From NCBI RefSeq assembly GCF_900465355.1, contig NZ_LS483254.1, positions 806,001 through 870,000 of the forward strand: DNA of 64,000 bases, read 5' to 3'. Every line of letters starts with the position of its first letter. Position 1 is the first letter of the stretch. The stretch is from Candidatus Bipolaricaulis anaerobius. GTDB taxonomy: Bacteria > Bipolaricaulota > Bipolaricaulia > Bipolaricaulales > Bipolaricaulaceae. Under the pieces are notes generated by a model. It was not told the DNA's origin and ran no database searches. It saw only the letters and a list, made by a program, of their open reading frames with translations. Below, piece after piece: positions 26,223 to 35,175 of this stretch. Position numbers and translations under genes: made by a program.

Positions 26223-27569
26223 ATGCTCGCTAGGGTTCGGGAGGCGATCCGCCGGTACGGGCTCCTTGGCCCAGGGGAGCGCGTCCTCGTCGCCGTGTCC
26301 GGGGGAGCGGATTCGCTGGCCCTCCTCCATGCCCTCGACCGTCTGCGGGACGAGCTCTCGCTCACCCTCACCGTGGCCCACCTCGACCACGGGATCCGGC
26401 CGGACACGGCGGAGGACCTCGCCGTGGTGCAGGGGGCGGCGATGGGCCTTGGCTTGCCCCTCATCTGCGACCGGGTGGATGTGCCGGCCCTCGCGCGGGC
26501 AACGAAGATCAACCTGGAGGAAGCTGCCCGCCTTGTGCGCCGGGAGTTCCTCACGCGGGCGGCGCGCGAGGTGGGTGCGGGGAAGATCGCCCTCGGCCAT
26601 ACGCGAACCGATGTCGCGGAGACCGTCCTCCTCCACCTCCTCCGCGGCGCAGGCCCTCGCGGGCTCAGGGGGATCCTCCCGTCCACACCTCCCTACATCC
26701 GTCCCCTCATCCTCCTCTCCCGGGAGGAGACGCGCTCCTTCTGCGCACGGGAGGGGATCCCGTTCCGCGACGACCCGACGAACGAGGACCGGAGCCTCCT
26801 GCGGAACGCGATCCGCCACGACGTCCTCCCCATCCTCTCCCGCCGCAACCCGCGGGCCGAGGAGGCCCTCGCTCGGGCAGCCGGGCTCCTCGCTGAGGCG
26901 GAGGAGGCCTTGGCCTGGGCGGCGGACCTCGCTCACGCTGAGGCCTCTCGGGAGGATGGCCTCGACCTCGAACTCCTCCGCTCCCTCCCGCGCAGCGTGC
27001 AGACCCTCGTCGTCCGGCGGGCAGGGGAGGAGGCCGGGGTCAGCCTCGCCCAGCGCCACGTTGAGGCGGTGGTGGAGGGGATCCGGCGCGGGCGGGGCGA
27101 GGTCCACCTCCCCCACGGGCTATCTGCGCGGATCGGAAGCGGGGTGCTCCAGTTCGGTTCCCCCGATCGGGGCCTCGCCCTCCCGTCGGCGTGGGAGGTG
27201 CCCGGCGAGGGAGAGGCGGTGATCGGGGAGCTCGGGTGGGCGTTCTCCTTGCGCCGCATCCCGCGGCCCCCGCGCCTCGTCCCGCCGAACCCGTTCACCG
27301 CCTACCTTGATCCCCACCGGCTCGCCCCCCCCCTCCTCGTGCGCACGCCGCGGCCGGGGGACCGCCTGCGCCCGTTCGGCCTTGCGGGGACGAAGCGGGT
27401 GCGCGATCTCCTCATGGAGGCCCACATCCCGCACTGGGAGCGGGGACAGTGGCCCCTCCTCTGCGACGGGGTGGGCATCGCGTGGGTGGTGGGGGTGCGC
27501 CCAAGCGAGGATCATCGGGTGGCGATGGAGACGGACGAAGTCCTGCGGGTCGAGGCGAGACGGCTGTGA
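26223..27569 (+). CDS. tilS: tRNA(Ile)-lysidine synthase
   Basis: A 448-residue TilS. The PP-loop SGGADS (26-31) binds ATP, and HLDHGIRPDTAED and LGHTRTDVAETVLL are conserved. The C-terminal domain with RTPRPGDRLRPFGLAGTKRV contacts tRNA. It converts C34 of the CAU-anticodon tRNA(Ile) to lysidine. ATG 26223 follows GAGGAGGGCG. The stop overlaps the GTG start of the next gene, so the two are coupled. Confidence 0.94.
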   Translation: MLARVREAIRRYGLLGPGERVLVAVSGGADSLALLHALDRLRDELSLTLTVAHLDHGIRPDTAEDLAVVQGAAMGLGLPLICDRVDVPALARATKINLEEAARLVRREFLTRAAREVGAGKIALGHTRTDVAETVLLHLLRGAGPRGLRGILPSTPPYIRPLILLSREETRSFCAREGIPFRDDPTNEDRSLLRNAIRHDVLPILSRRNPRAEEALARAAGLLAEAEEALAWAADLAHAEASREDGLDLELLRSLPRSVQTLVVRRAGEEAGVSLAQRHVEAVVEGIRRGRGEVHLPHGLSARIGSGVLQFGSPDRGLALPSAWEVPGEGEAVIGELGWAFSLRRIPRPPRLVPPNPFTAYLDPHRLAPPLLVRTPRPGDRLRPFGLAGTKRVRDLLMEAHIPHWERGQWPLLCDGVGIAWVVGVRPSEDHRVAMETDEVLRVEARRL

Positions 27570-28837
27570 CCACGTTCCTCCTCTTCGTGGGGACGATCCT
27601 GTTCCTCGTGGGGATCCACGAGGGAGGGCACTTCCTCGCCGCGAAGGGCTTGGGGATCGCGGTCGAGGAGTTCGCGCTCGGGTTTGGGCCGCCGGTGTGG
27701 GCGCGCCAGCGTGGGGAGACGCGGTACAGCGTTCGTATTTTCCCCCTCGGGGGGTTCGTGCGCCTCGCCGGCGAGTCGGAGGCGGCCACCGAGGTCCCGT
27801 TCGAGCGCACCTACTACGGCCAGCCCGCGTGGAAGCGGTTCGTGCTCTCCCTGTGCGGCCCGCTGGCGAATGTCGTGCTCGCCGTGGCGGTGGCGGTGGG
27901 GGCGATCCTCGGGTTTGGCCTCCCGCGGCCTCAGGTAGCAGGCCTCGTCCCGGGGAAGCCGGCCGCGGAGGTGCTCCAGGTGGGGGACGTGATCCTCGCC
28001 GTCGGCGGCCGCCCAGCGTGGGCCACCGACGACGTGGGGGCGAGGATCCGGGCCCTCGCTCCCCAGCCCGTGCCGTTCCGCATCGAGCGGGGAGGGGAGG
28101 AGATGGAGGTCACCATCACCCCCACGTTCTCGCCCGCCGACGGGCGGTACCTCGTTGGGGCGTACTTCCTCCCCCAGATCGTGCTCGCGGAGATCGAAGC
28201 GCTCTCCCCAGATGCCCCCCTCGCTCGGGCCGGGTTCGCGCCGGGCGACCGGATCGTCTCCGCCTGCGGGGAACCTGTGAGCTCATTCTATGATCTGTAC
28301 GCAATTTGGGAGGACGGATGCCGGGAGACGGTGGTGGACCGGGCGGGCGACCGGCTGGACCTCCCCCTCCCGGATTCGGTGGACGATCTCCTTGAGGGGA
28401 CCTCGTTCCGCACGCTTGCCCCCCGCTACGAACGTCCGGCCCCTGCAGAAGGGGTGGTCCTCGCGTTCCGACAGATCGCGGACGCGATGGTGGGGTTCGT
28501 CGCAACGATCCGCGGGCTCATCACTCGTTCTATCCCCGCTGGGGAGGCGGTCGCAGGCCCAGTGGGGATCGCGGCCCTGTTGGGCGAGGGCATGCGGGCG
28601 GGGCCGGTCGTGCTCCTCCTCCTCGTGGCCTTGATCAGCCTCAACCTCGCCCTGTTCAACTTGATCCCCTTCCCCGCCCTCGATGGGGCCCGGACGGTGT
28701 TCGCCCTCTACGAGATGGTCACCCGGCGCAAGGTCTCGCCACGGGTGGAGATGGTGGTGCACGCGGTGGGGTTCGCGATCCTGTTTGGGCTCCTCATCCT
28801 GATCACGTTCCAGGATCTCCGCCGCCTGTTCGGATGA
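27566..28837 (+). CDS. rseP: RIP metalloprotease (RseP/site-2 protease family)
   Basis: A 423-residue membrane zinc protease. HEGGH (18-22) is the HExxH motif in the first helix. Two PDZ-like regions follow (about 110-190 and 195-265), the first with the GKPAAEVLQVGDVILAVGG pattern. The third-ligand motif near the C-terminus is NLIPFPALDGART. It cleaves membrane-spanning anti-sigma factors or signal peptides. GTG 27566 overlaps the tilS stop. Its 3' end overlaps the convergent ispF by 35 nt. Confidence 0.92.
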   Translation: MTTFLLFVGTILFLVGIHEGGHFLAAKGLGIAVEEFALGFGPPVWARQRGETRYSVRIFPLGGFVRLAGESEAATEVPFERTYYGQPAWKRFVLSLCGPLANVVLAVAVAVGAILGFGLPRPQVAGLVPGKPAAEVLQVGDVILAVGGRPAWATDDVGARIRALAPQPVPFRIERGGEEMEVTITPTFSPADGRYLVGAYFLPQIVLAEIEALSPDAPLARAGFAPGDRIVSACGEPVSSFYDLYAIWEDGCRETVVDRAGDRLDLPLPDSVDDLLEGTSFRTLAPRYERPAPAEGVVLAFRQIADAMVGFVATIRGLITRSIPAGEAVAGPVGIAALLGEGMRAGPVVLLLLVALISLNLALFNLIPFPALDGARTVFALYEMVTRRKVSPRVEMVVHAVGFAILFGLLILITFQDLRRLFG

Positions 28838-29303
28838 TGAGGGCCACCGCCCACGCGCCGATCCCCTCCCCTCGGCCGAGGGCGCCTATCCCCTCCGGTG
28901 TGGTCGCCTTCACGGACACCGCACTTACGTCAGCGCCGAGCACCGCCGCGATCCGCTCGCGCATCGTCGGAACGTAGGGGGCGAGGACCGGCCGCTCTGC
29001 CACCACTACCGCGTCCACCTGCTGAGGCTCGTACCCCGCCGCGGCGAGCAGGGCGATGGTGCGGCGGAGGAGTTCGAGGGAGGAGATCCCCTCGTAGGCG
29101 GGATCGGTGGTGGGGAAGTGGTGCCCGATGTCGCCCAAGGCCGCCGCCCCAAGGAGGGCGTCGCAGAGTGCGTGGAGAAGGACGTCGGCGTCCGAATGGC
29201 CGTCCAGGCCGAGACTATGGGGGATCACGACCCCGCCGAGGATGAGGTCGCGCTCCGGGGCGAAGCGGTGGAAGTCGATGCCGAGGCCTATCCGGATGTC
29301 CAT
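28803..29303 (-). CDS. ispF: 2-C-methyl-D-erythritol 2,4-cyclodiphosphate synthase
   Basis: A 166-residue IspF starting with IGLGIDFHRFAPERDLILGG. Zinc ligands are in GIDFHRF and DGHSDADVLLHALCDALLG; the C-terminal SVKATTPEGIGALGRGEGI binds the CDP moiety. It forms trimers and makes MEcPP in the MEP pathway. It is cotranscribed with recX and recA, with a 16-nt overlap with recX, and convergent with the protease gene. Confidence 0.95.
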   Translation of the reverse strand: MDIRIGLGIDFHRFAPERDLILGGVVIPHSLGLDGHSDADVLLHALCDALLGAAALGDIGHHFPTTDPAYEGISSLELLRRTIALLAAAGYEPQQVDAVVVAERPVLAPYVPTMRERIAAVLGADVSAVSVKATTPEGIGALGRGEGIGAWAVALIIRTGGGDPGT

Positions 29304-29773
29304 CCCTCTCCCAATGCCTCGTCTACGATCTGCCGGGCGAGGGCGGGGGAGAACCCGCGCCGGAGGAGGAACGCCGCCGCCCGGTTGCGGGCGACGTCGG
29401 GGGCGAGATTCTGCCAGAGGGGCATCCGCGCGGCGAGGGCACGGCGGGCGAGGTCCGCCTCCGTGAGGTCCGGTAGCGCCGCGAGGGCGGCCTGATCTGC
29501 GAGCATGGCCTCCACCCCCCGCTCCCGCAGCTCCTGAGCGATCAACCGCCGCGCGCAGGGTCTGGACAGGACCCGATCCTCAGCGTAGAGGCGGGCGAAC
29601 AGGGCATCGTTCACGAGGCCCGCGTCCTCTGCATACGAGAGCGCGGCCCGCGCGACCTCGGGGGGGAACCCCTTCGCCGCGAGGCGCCGCCGCACCTCGG
29701 CCACGGTCCGGGGGCGATACGTTACAAGTCGCTCCACATAGGCCTTGGCCGCTGCCTCATCCTTCGCGCTCAC
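29288..29773 (-). CDS. recX: RecX regulatory protein
   Basis: A 161-residue RecX with three-helix repeats, recognisable from VERLVTYRPRTVAEVRRRL, GLVNDALFARLYAEDRV and AAAFLLRRGFSPALARQIV. It binds within the RecA filament groove and limits recombinase activity. GTG 29773 is used and overlaps the recA 3' end by 17 nt, which is the common recA-recX arrangement. Confidence 0.9.
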   Translation of the reverse strand: MSAKDEAAAKAYVERLVTYRPRTVAEVRRRLAAKGFPPEVARAALSYAEDAGLVNDALFARLYAEDRVLSRPCARRLIAQELRERGVEAMLADQAALAALPDLTEADLARRALAARMPLWQNLAPDVARNRAAAFLLRRGFSPALARQIVDEALGEGWTSG

Positions 29774-30773
29774 GGGGCGTCGGCTCCGGCAGGCCCGCCT
29801 TCTTCCGGATGTCGCGGATGATCTGGTCGGTGAGGTCGGGGTTGTCGCGGAGGAACTGGGCCGCCTGGGCGAGACCCTGGCCGAGGCGGGTGTCGCCGTA
29901 GGAGTACCAGGAGCCGGAGCGGGTGATCACGTCCAACTCCACCCCGCAGTTGATCGCGTCCCGCTCGCGGACGATCCCCTGGCCGTAGATCACGTCGAAG
30001 CTCGCCTCACGGAATGGGGCGGCGACCTTGTTCTTCACCACCCGCACGTGGGCCTTCATCCCCACGCGGTCATCGCCCTCGGCGATCTTTCCCTCGGCCC
30101 AGATGTTCATCCGCACCGATGCGTAGAACTTGAGGGCCCGGCCGCCGGAGGTGGTCGTGCCCGGTCCCCACGGCCCGGACTGGATCGTGGACCGGATCTG
30201 GTTCACGAAGATCGCCACCGTTTTGGACTGGGCGATCGCCGCGGCGAGCTTCCTCATCGCCTGGGACATGAGCCGGGCCTGGAGCCCGACCTGGGCATCG
30301 CCCATCTGCCCCTGGAGCTCGGCCTCCGGCACGAGGGCGGCCACCGAGTCCACGGTGATGATGTCCACCGCGCCGGACCGCACGAGCTGCTCCATGATCT
30401 CAAGGGCCTGCTCGCCTGAGCTCGGCTGGGAGAGGAGGAGGTGGTCGAGGTCAACGCCGATCGCGCGCGTGTAGTTGGGGTCGAGGGCGTGCTCGGCGTC
30501 GATGAACGCCGCCGTGCCTCCGAGCTTCTGCGCCTCGGCGACGATGTGGAGGGCAAGCGTCGTCTTCCCCGATGCCTCCGGTCCGAAGATCTCGATCATC
30601 CGCCCCCGGGGGACGCCCCCCACGCCGAGGGCGATGTCGAGGGCGAGCGACCCGGTCGGGATGACGTCCACGCCTGTGGCGATCGGTTTCTCGCCCAGCC
30701 ACATGATCGCGCCCTCGCCGTAGGACTTCTGGATCTGCTTCAGGACATTGTCGAGCACTTCTCGCTTTCCCAT
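29757..30773 (-). CDS. recA: Recombinase RecA with a divergent L2 loop
   Basis: A 338-residue RecA. Walker A GPEASGKT is at 64-71; AFIDAEHALDP and IITVDSVAALVP follow. The L2 DNA-binding loop, usually built on FGNPETTTGG, reads PWGPGTTTSGG (201-211): Trp replaces the intercalating Phe, and the position of the usually essential Glu is Thr. ALKFYASVR then resumes the normal sequence. ATG 30773 follows GGAGGCGG. The promoter carries a 14-bp palindrome, suggesting SOS-type control. Confidence 0.96.
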   Translation of the reverse strand: MGKREVLDNVLKQIQKSYGEGAIMWLGEKPIATGVDVIPTGSLALDIALGVGGVPRGRMIEIFGPEASGKTTLALHIVAEAQKLGGTAAFIDAEHALDPNYTRAIGVDLDHLLLSQPSSGEQALEIMEQLVRSGAVDIITVDSVAALVPEAELQGQMGDAQVGLQARLMSQAMRKLAAAIAQSKTVAIFVNQIRSTIQSGPWGPGTTTSGGRALKFYASVRMNIWAEGKIAEGDDRVGMKAHVRVVKNKVAAPFREASFDVIYGQGIVRERDAINCGVELDVITRSGSWYSYGDTRLGQGLAQAAQFLRDNPDLTDQIIRDIRKKAGLPEPTPREREG

Positions 30774-30791
30774 GGACCGCCTCCGCTAGGT

Positions 30792-30820
30792 ATCGTAATG
30801 GCCATTACCTTCGTTGGCAA
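30792..30820 (-). promoter_or_regulatory. recA promoter with a 14-bp palindrome in the spacer
   Basis: On the minus strand TTGCCA (30820-30815), 17 bp, then TACGAT (30797-30792). The perfect palindrome GTAATGGCCATTAC (30795-30808) covers the spacer and touches the -10 box, where a bound repressor would block RNA polymerase. It could be this lineage's LexA box. No other copy was found by eye in the window. Confidence 0.6.
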
Positions 30821-30863
30821 GGGGGCTCCGGGGACACGCGACGGGACCGCGCCATCTCGTTCC

Positions 30864-30891
30864 TTGATCTGGGGGGAGGGATGCCTATAAT
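30864..30891 (+). promoter_or_regulatory. Promoter of the acyl-CoA synthetase-livGF operon
   Basis: TTGATC (30864-30869), 16 bp, TATAAT (30886-30891). Transcription would start near 30898, leaving a leader of about 47 nt before the ATG at 30945. Confidence 0.6.
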
Positions 30892-30944
30892 TCGTTCATT
30901 GCGTGCGCTCCGAATGCGCCCCCCCGAGAAGAAAAGGCGGTGGC

Positions 30945-32615
30945 ATGAGCGAAGACAACCCCTACTCCACCCATCCCTGGATCCGCCATTACCCGGAAGG
31001 GGTCCCGGCCCGGGTGGAGACGCCCGCCGTGCCGGTGTGGACCCTCCTCGACCGAGCGGCCGCGGCATTCCCCCGCCGGACGGCCCTCCACTACTATGGG
31101 GCCAACCTGCCCTACCGCGAGCTCCGCGAGCAGGCGGATGCGTTCGCAGCCGGCCTGGTGGAGCTCGGCGTGCACGGGGGGGACCGGGTGGCGCTGTACC
31201 TCGTCAATAGTCCCCAGTTCGTGATCGCCTACTTTGGGATCCTCAAGGCGGGGGCGGTCGTGGTGCCGGTGAGCCCCGTCTACTCGAGCTCGGAACTCGC
31301 GTTCCAGCTTGAGGACAGCGGGGCGAGCTACGTCGTGTGCCAAGACCTCCTCTACGGGAACCTCGAGCGGTCTGGTGTGCGCCTGAATGGGGTCATCGTC
31401 ACCGGAGCCCACGAGTACCTTCCCGCCCTGAAGGGGGTGTTCGCGAAGAAGCCCCCGCTCCCCACGGGCCCCGGCGTGCACCCGTTCCAGAAGCTCCTCC
31501 GGGGGAGGGAGAGCGCGTTCTCCGCCCCGTCTCTTGATCCGACCACGGACCTCGCGATCCTGCCGTACACGGGTGGGACATCGGCCCAACCGAAGGGCGT
31601 GCAGCTGACCCACGCCAACCTCGTCGCCTGCGCGGCCCAGCTGCGGGCGTTCTTCCCGGACCTCACTGAGGGCGGGGAAGTGGTCGCGGCCGCGCTTCCC
31701 CTGTACCACATCTACGGCCAGGTCGCGATCCTCCTCGTCGGGGTGACCCTCGGCGCGACCATCGTCCTGTTCACCTCGCTCGACCTGGGGCAGATCCTCG
31801 CCACCATGGACCGGGAAGGCGTGACCGTGTTCTACGGTGTGCCGTCGCTGTACGAGGTCCTCCGCAACCACCCGAAGACGACGTGGGTCAACTGGAAGAA
31901 GATGAAGATCCTCGTGAGCGGGGCCGACGCCCTGCCCGAGGCGACGGCTGCGGGGTGGGAGGAGCGTACCGGGAAGCCGATCCTCGAGGGGTTCGGAATG
32001 ACGGAGACGGCCGGGGTGAGCCACGTCAACCCCCCGGCCCGCATCAAACGCGGGTCGTTTGGGATCCCCCTGCCCAACGTGGACGCTGTGGTGGCCGATC
32101 CCGAGGGAGGCGCTTACCTTCCTGTCGGCGAGGTGGGGGAGCTCCTCCTCTCCGGCCCCAACATCACCGCGGCCTACTGGAACCGCGCTGAGGAGAACAA
32201 GCGAGCGTTCCGCGAGGCCCACGGAAAGCGGTGGCTCCGAACGGGGGACCTCGTACGGATGGACGATGAGGGGTACTTCCATTACTACGCCCGCACCAAG
32301 GACCTCATCAAGTACCGCGGGTTTTCGGTGTTCCTGCGGGAGATCGAGGAGGTGCTGACCGCCCATCCGTTGGTGAAGGCGGCCGGCGTGATCGGGGTCA
32401 AGGACCCCAAGGTCGGCGAGTACCCGATGGCGTACGTGGTCCTGCGGCCGGAGGCCCGCGGCCGGGTGACGGAGGCCGATATCCGCGACTACCTCAAGGA
32501 GAGGCTCGCCCCGTACAAGGTGCCGAAGGTCGTGGAGTTCCGCAGCGAGCTCCCCAAGACCGATGTTGGGAAGGTATCGCGACGCGATCTCCGCGAGGAG
32601 CTGGAGGGGATGTGA
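30945..32615 (+). CDS. AMP-forming acyl-CoA synthetase
   Basis: A 556-residue ANL-family ligase. The P-loop PYTGGTSAQPKGVQLTH, the adenine motif FGMTETAGVSH, the hinge RTGDLVRMDDEGYFHYYARTK and the catalytic Lys near the C-terminus (PKTDVGKVSRRDL) are all visible. It activates a carboxylic acid to the acyl-CoA through an acyl-AMP; similarity is to long- or medium-chain ligases. It is the first gene of an operon with livG and livF, so the imported substrate may be a carboxylate rather than an amino acid. Confidence 0.9.
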   Translation: MSEDNPYSTHPWIRHYPEGVPARVETPAVPVWTLLDRAAAAFPRRTALHYYGANLPYRELREQADAFAAGLVELGVHGGDRVALYLVNSPQFVIAYFGILKAGAVVVPVSPVYSSSELAFQLEDSGASYVVCQDLLYGNLERSGVRLNGVIVTGAHEYLPALKGVFAKKPPLPTGPGVHPFQKLLRGRESAFSAPSLDPTTDLAILPYTGGTSAQPKGVQLTHANLVACAAQLRAFFPDLTEGGEVVAAALPLYHIYGQVAILLVGVTLGATIVLFTSLDLGQILATMDREGVTVFYGVPSLYEVLRNHPKTTWVNWKKMKILVSGADALPEATAAGWEERTGKPILEGFGMTETAGVSHVNPPARIKRGSFGIPLPNVDAVVADPEGGAYLPVGEVGELLLSGPNITAAYWNRAEENKRAFREAHGKRWLRTGDLVRMDDEGYFHYYARTKDLIKYRGFSVFLREIEEVLTAHPLVKAAGVIGVKDPKVGEYPMAYVVLRPEARGRVTEADIRDYLKERLAPYKVPKVVEFRSELPKTDVGKVSRRDLREELEGM

Positions 32616-33397
32616 CGGAGCACTTCTTCGCGGTCGCGAACCTCTCGAAGCGGTTCGGGGGCCTGGAGGCGGTGCGGCGGGTGAGCTTCTCCGTGGGTCC
32701 GCAGGAGATCGTGGGCCTCATCGGCCCCAACGGGGCGGGCAAGACGACGGTTGTGCGGTTGATCATGGGCCTCCTGCGTCCCGACGAGGGCAAGGTCCTC
32801 TGGAAGGGGGAGGACATCACCCGCCTTCCGACGTGGAAGAGGGTGGTACGGGGGATCACGGGCACGTTCCAGAACAGCCGTCCCATGAAGCAGCTCCCCT
32901 TGATCGCCAACGTGATGGTCGCCCTCCACAACCCGCGCCTGGCCCGCCAGGGGGAGTGGGTGAAGACGGTCGAGGCCCGGGCCCTCGATGCGCTCGAGTT
33001 CGTGGGGATCTCCGATCTCGCGCTCACCCCCGCGTCGGCCGTGTCCCAGGGCGATCTCAAGCGGCTCGAGATCGCCCGGGCCATCGCCACCGAGCCCGAG
33101 CTCCTCATCCTCGACGAGCCGTTCGCCGGCCTCACCCAGGCCGAGACGCGGCTCCTCGCAAACTCCATCCACCGCCTGCGGAAGGGGGGCCGGTTTGGGC
33201 GCCTCCACAGCGAGGGGTGCGCGATGATCATCGTCGAGCACAAGCTGTCGGAGCTGATGAGGATCGCTGACCGGATCGTCGTCATGCATTTTGGGGAGGT
33301 CCTCGCGGATGGCCCTCCCGAGCAGGTGGTGCAGGACCCGCGGGTGGTGGAGGCCTACCTGGGCCGGGTGGGGGCGCACCTGCCGGGGGGGTTCTGA
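32612..33397 (+). CDS. livG: Branched-chain amino acid type ABC ATPase LivG
   Basis: A 261-residue ATPase of the HAAT family. Walker A GPNGAGKTTVV, Q-loop TFQNSRPMKQL, signature SQGDLKRLEIARAIA, Walker B LLILDEPFAGL and H-loop IIVEHKL are visible. GTG 32612 overlaps the stop of the acyl-CoA synthetase. An insertion rich in Gly and Arg precedes the H-loop strand. It pairs with LivF. Confidence 0.92.
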   Translation: MTEHFFAVANLSKRFGGLEAVRRVSFSVGPQEIVGLIGPNGAGKTTVVRLIMGLLRPDEGKVLWKGEDITRLPTWKRVVRGITGTFQNSRPMKQLPLIANVMVALHNPRLARQGEWVKTVEARALDALEFVGISDLALTPASAVSQGDLKRLEIARAIATEPELLILDEPFAGLTQAETRLLANSIHRLRKGGRFGRLHSEGCAMIIVEHKLSELMRIADRIVVMHFGEVLADGPPEQVVQDPRVVEAYLGRVGAHLPGGF

Positions 33398-34143
33398 TGT
33401 TCCAGGCGATCCAGGCCCACGAGCTGTCCGTCTCCTACGGGACGGCCCTCATCCTCCACGACGTGGGGCTGGAGGTGCGCGACGGGGAGCTGGTGACCGT
33501 CGTCGGCCCCAACGGGGCGGGCAAGACGACCCTCCTCCGGACCCTCGCCGGGCTTGTGTGGTGGGAACAGCACGCGTTTCGGCACGAGGACGTGCGGCTG
33601 AGCGGGCGGGTCTGGTTCCACGAGGAGCGCATCGATCACCTGCCCGCTCACGAGATCGCCGCCCGCGGCCTCATCCTGTGTCCGGAGCGGCGCCGGCCGT
33701 TCCGGGAGATGACGGTGCGGGAGAACCTCATGGCGGGGGCGTACCTCGTGCGCAGCCGCCGCGAGGTGGCCGCGCGCTTGGCCGAGGTCCAGCGCCTGTT
33801 CCCGATCCTGTGGGACCGGGCCCCCCAGCGGGCGGGCACCCTCTCCGGGGGAGAGCAACAAATGCTCGCGATCGGCCGCGCCCTCATGAGCGGCCCGAAG
33901 CTCCTTCTCATCGATGAGCCCTCCACCGGACTTGCCCCCGTGGTGAAGGAGCCCTTGTTCGCGCGGATCCGCGAGGTGAAGGAGCTGGGGATCGCGGTGC
34001 TCCTCGTGGAACAGGATGCGGCGATCAGCCTCTCCATGGCCGACTGGGGGTATGTCCTCTCCCAGGGGAGGGTCGTGGCGGAGGGCCCGCCGGAAAACCT
34101 TCTCGTGGATGAGGTCGTGCGCCGCTCGTACCTCGGGCTCTAG
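33397..34143 (+). CDS. livF: Branched-chain amino acid type ABC ATPase LivF
   Basis: A 248-residue ATPase starting one base into the livG stop (TGATG). Walker A GPNGAGKTTLL, signature LSGGEQQMLAIGRAL, Walker B LLLIDEPSTGLAP and VLLVEQD identify LivF. Its 3' end overlaps the convergent livM by 4 nt, so the transporter's ATPases and its permeases are encoded on opposite strands. Confidence 0.92.
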   Translation: MFQAIQAHELSVSYGTALILHDVGLEVRDGELVTVVGPNGAGKTTLLRTLAGLVWWEQHAFRHEDVRLSGRVWFHEERIDHLPAHEIAARGLILCPERRRPFREMTVRENLMAGAYLVRSRREVAARLAEVQRLFPILWDRAPQRAGTLSGGEQQMLAIGRALMSGPKLLLIDEPSTGLAPVVKEPLFARIREVKELGIAVLLVEQDAAISLSMADWGYVLSQGRVVAEGPPENLLVDEVVRRSYLGL

Positions 34144-35174
34144 TCCCGGAGCTCGGCCCCGCACGCCCGGCACGTGCGCCGAGTGGCGACGTTCCGCACC
34201 CGGCAGCTCGGGCAAACCCGCTCAATCCGGTCCCGGACCCACGTCGTGACTCCCTGGGGCATGAACCGGAGGATGAACAGCACGATCAGGGCGAAGATGA
34301 GCATCCGGTACTGGGGGAGGACCACGTGCAGGAGATCGAGAGCGGGGAAGAGGATGAACGCGCCCGTGACCGGTCCGTAGACCGTGGCTGCCCCGCCGAA
34401 GATCGTCCAGATGATGGGCTGAAAGGACATGAACAGGTCGAGGTTGCTCGGGCCGGCGATGCGGGTGACGTGGGCGTACAGCGCTCCCGCCACCCCCGCG
34501 GTGAACCCCGAGATCGCGAACGCGAGGAGCTTGTAGCGGATCGTGTTGATCCCGAGGGCCCGCGCCGCTACCTCGTCCTCGCGGATCGCGTGGAAGATTA
34601 ACCCCACCCGCGACCCCGCGATCCGCCACAGGATGAACACCACGACGAGCATCGTCCCCACGATCAGGTAGTACTCCCCGACCCGCGTCGCAGCGAGCCG
34701 CGCGATGCGCCAGATCCCACCCTCACCGCCGGAGAAGCCGGGGAACATGAACACAAGGCCGGTGAGCATGAGCGGGAACGCCAGCGTGGCCAAGGCGAGG
34801 TAATGCTTCCGCAGGCGGAGACAGGGGATGCCCACGGCGAGCCCGGCGACGGTCGCGGCCACCGCGCCCAACGGGACGGTGAGGGAAGGGGGGAGGCCGA
34901 GGTGAAGGCCGAGGAGGGCGGTTGTGTACGCCCCCGTTCCGAAGAACAGGGCGTGACCGAGGCTGATCTGGCCCGCATAACCGGCGAGGATGTCCCAACT
35001 CGTGGCGTAGATCGCGAACACGGACGCGAGGATGAGCATGCGGAGGAGGTACGGGTCCTGAGTGAAGAGGGGCAGGATGAGCAGCGCGATCACGAACGCG
35101 ACGGCGATGATCCGCGTCGGGAGGACAAACACCTCGGCCCGAAGGGAGTGGAGGAACGAGCGCAGGTAGTGCAC
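34140..35174 (-). CDS. livM: LivM-type permease with C-terminal zinc ribbon
   Basis: A 344-residue permease with about 9-10 membrane segments. The LivM core is recognisable from YAGQISLGHALFFGTGAYT and VGLIFHAIREDEVAARALGIN. After the last helix the protein carries a cytosolic tail with a CPSC...CRAC zinc-ribbon pattern (Cys321, 324, 335, 338). That addition is not part of the usual LivM and may regulate transport or contact a partner. It follows livH closely in a livK-livH-livM unit. Confidence 0.9.
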   Translation of the reverse strand: MHYLRSFLHSLRAEVFVLPTRIIAVAFVIALLILPLFTQDPYLLRMLILASVFAIYATSWDILAGYAGQISLGHALFFGTGAYTTALLGLHLGLPPSLTVPLGAVAATVAGLAVGIPCLRLRKHYLALATLAFPLMLTGLVFMFPGFSGGEGGIWRIARLAATRVGEYYLIVGTMLVVVFILWRIAGSRVGLIFHAIREDEVAARALGINTIRYKLLAFAISGFTAGVAGALYAHVTRIAGPSNLDLFMSFQPIIWTIFGGAATVYGPVTGAFILFPALDLLHVVLPQYRMLIFALIVLFILRFMPQGVTTWVRDRIERVCPSCRVRNVATRRTCRACGAELRD

Positions 35175-35175
35175 G

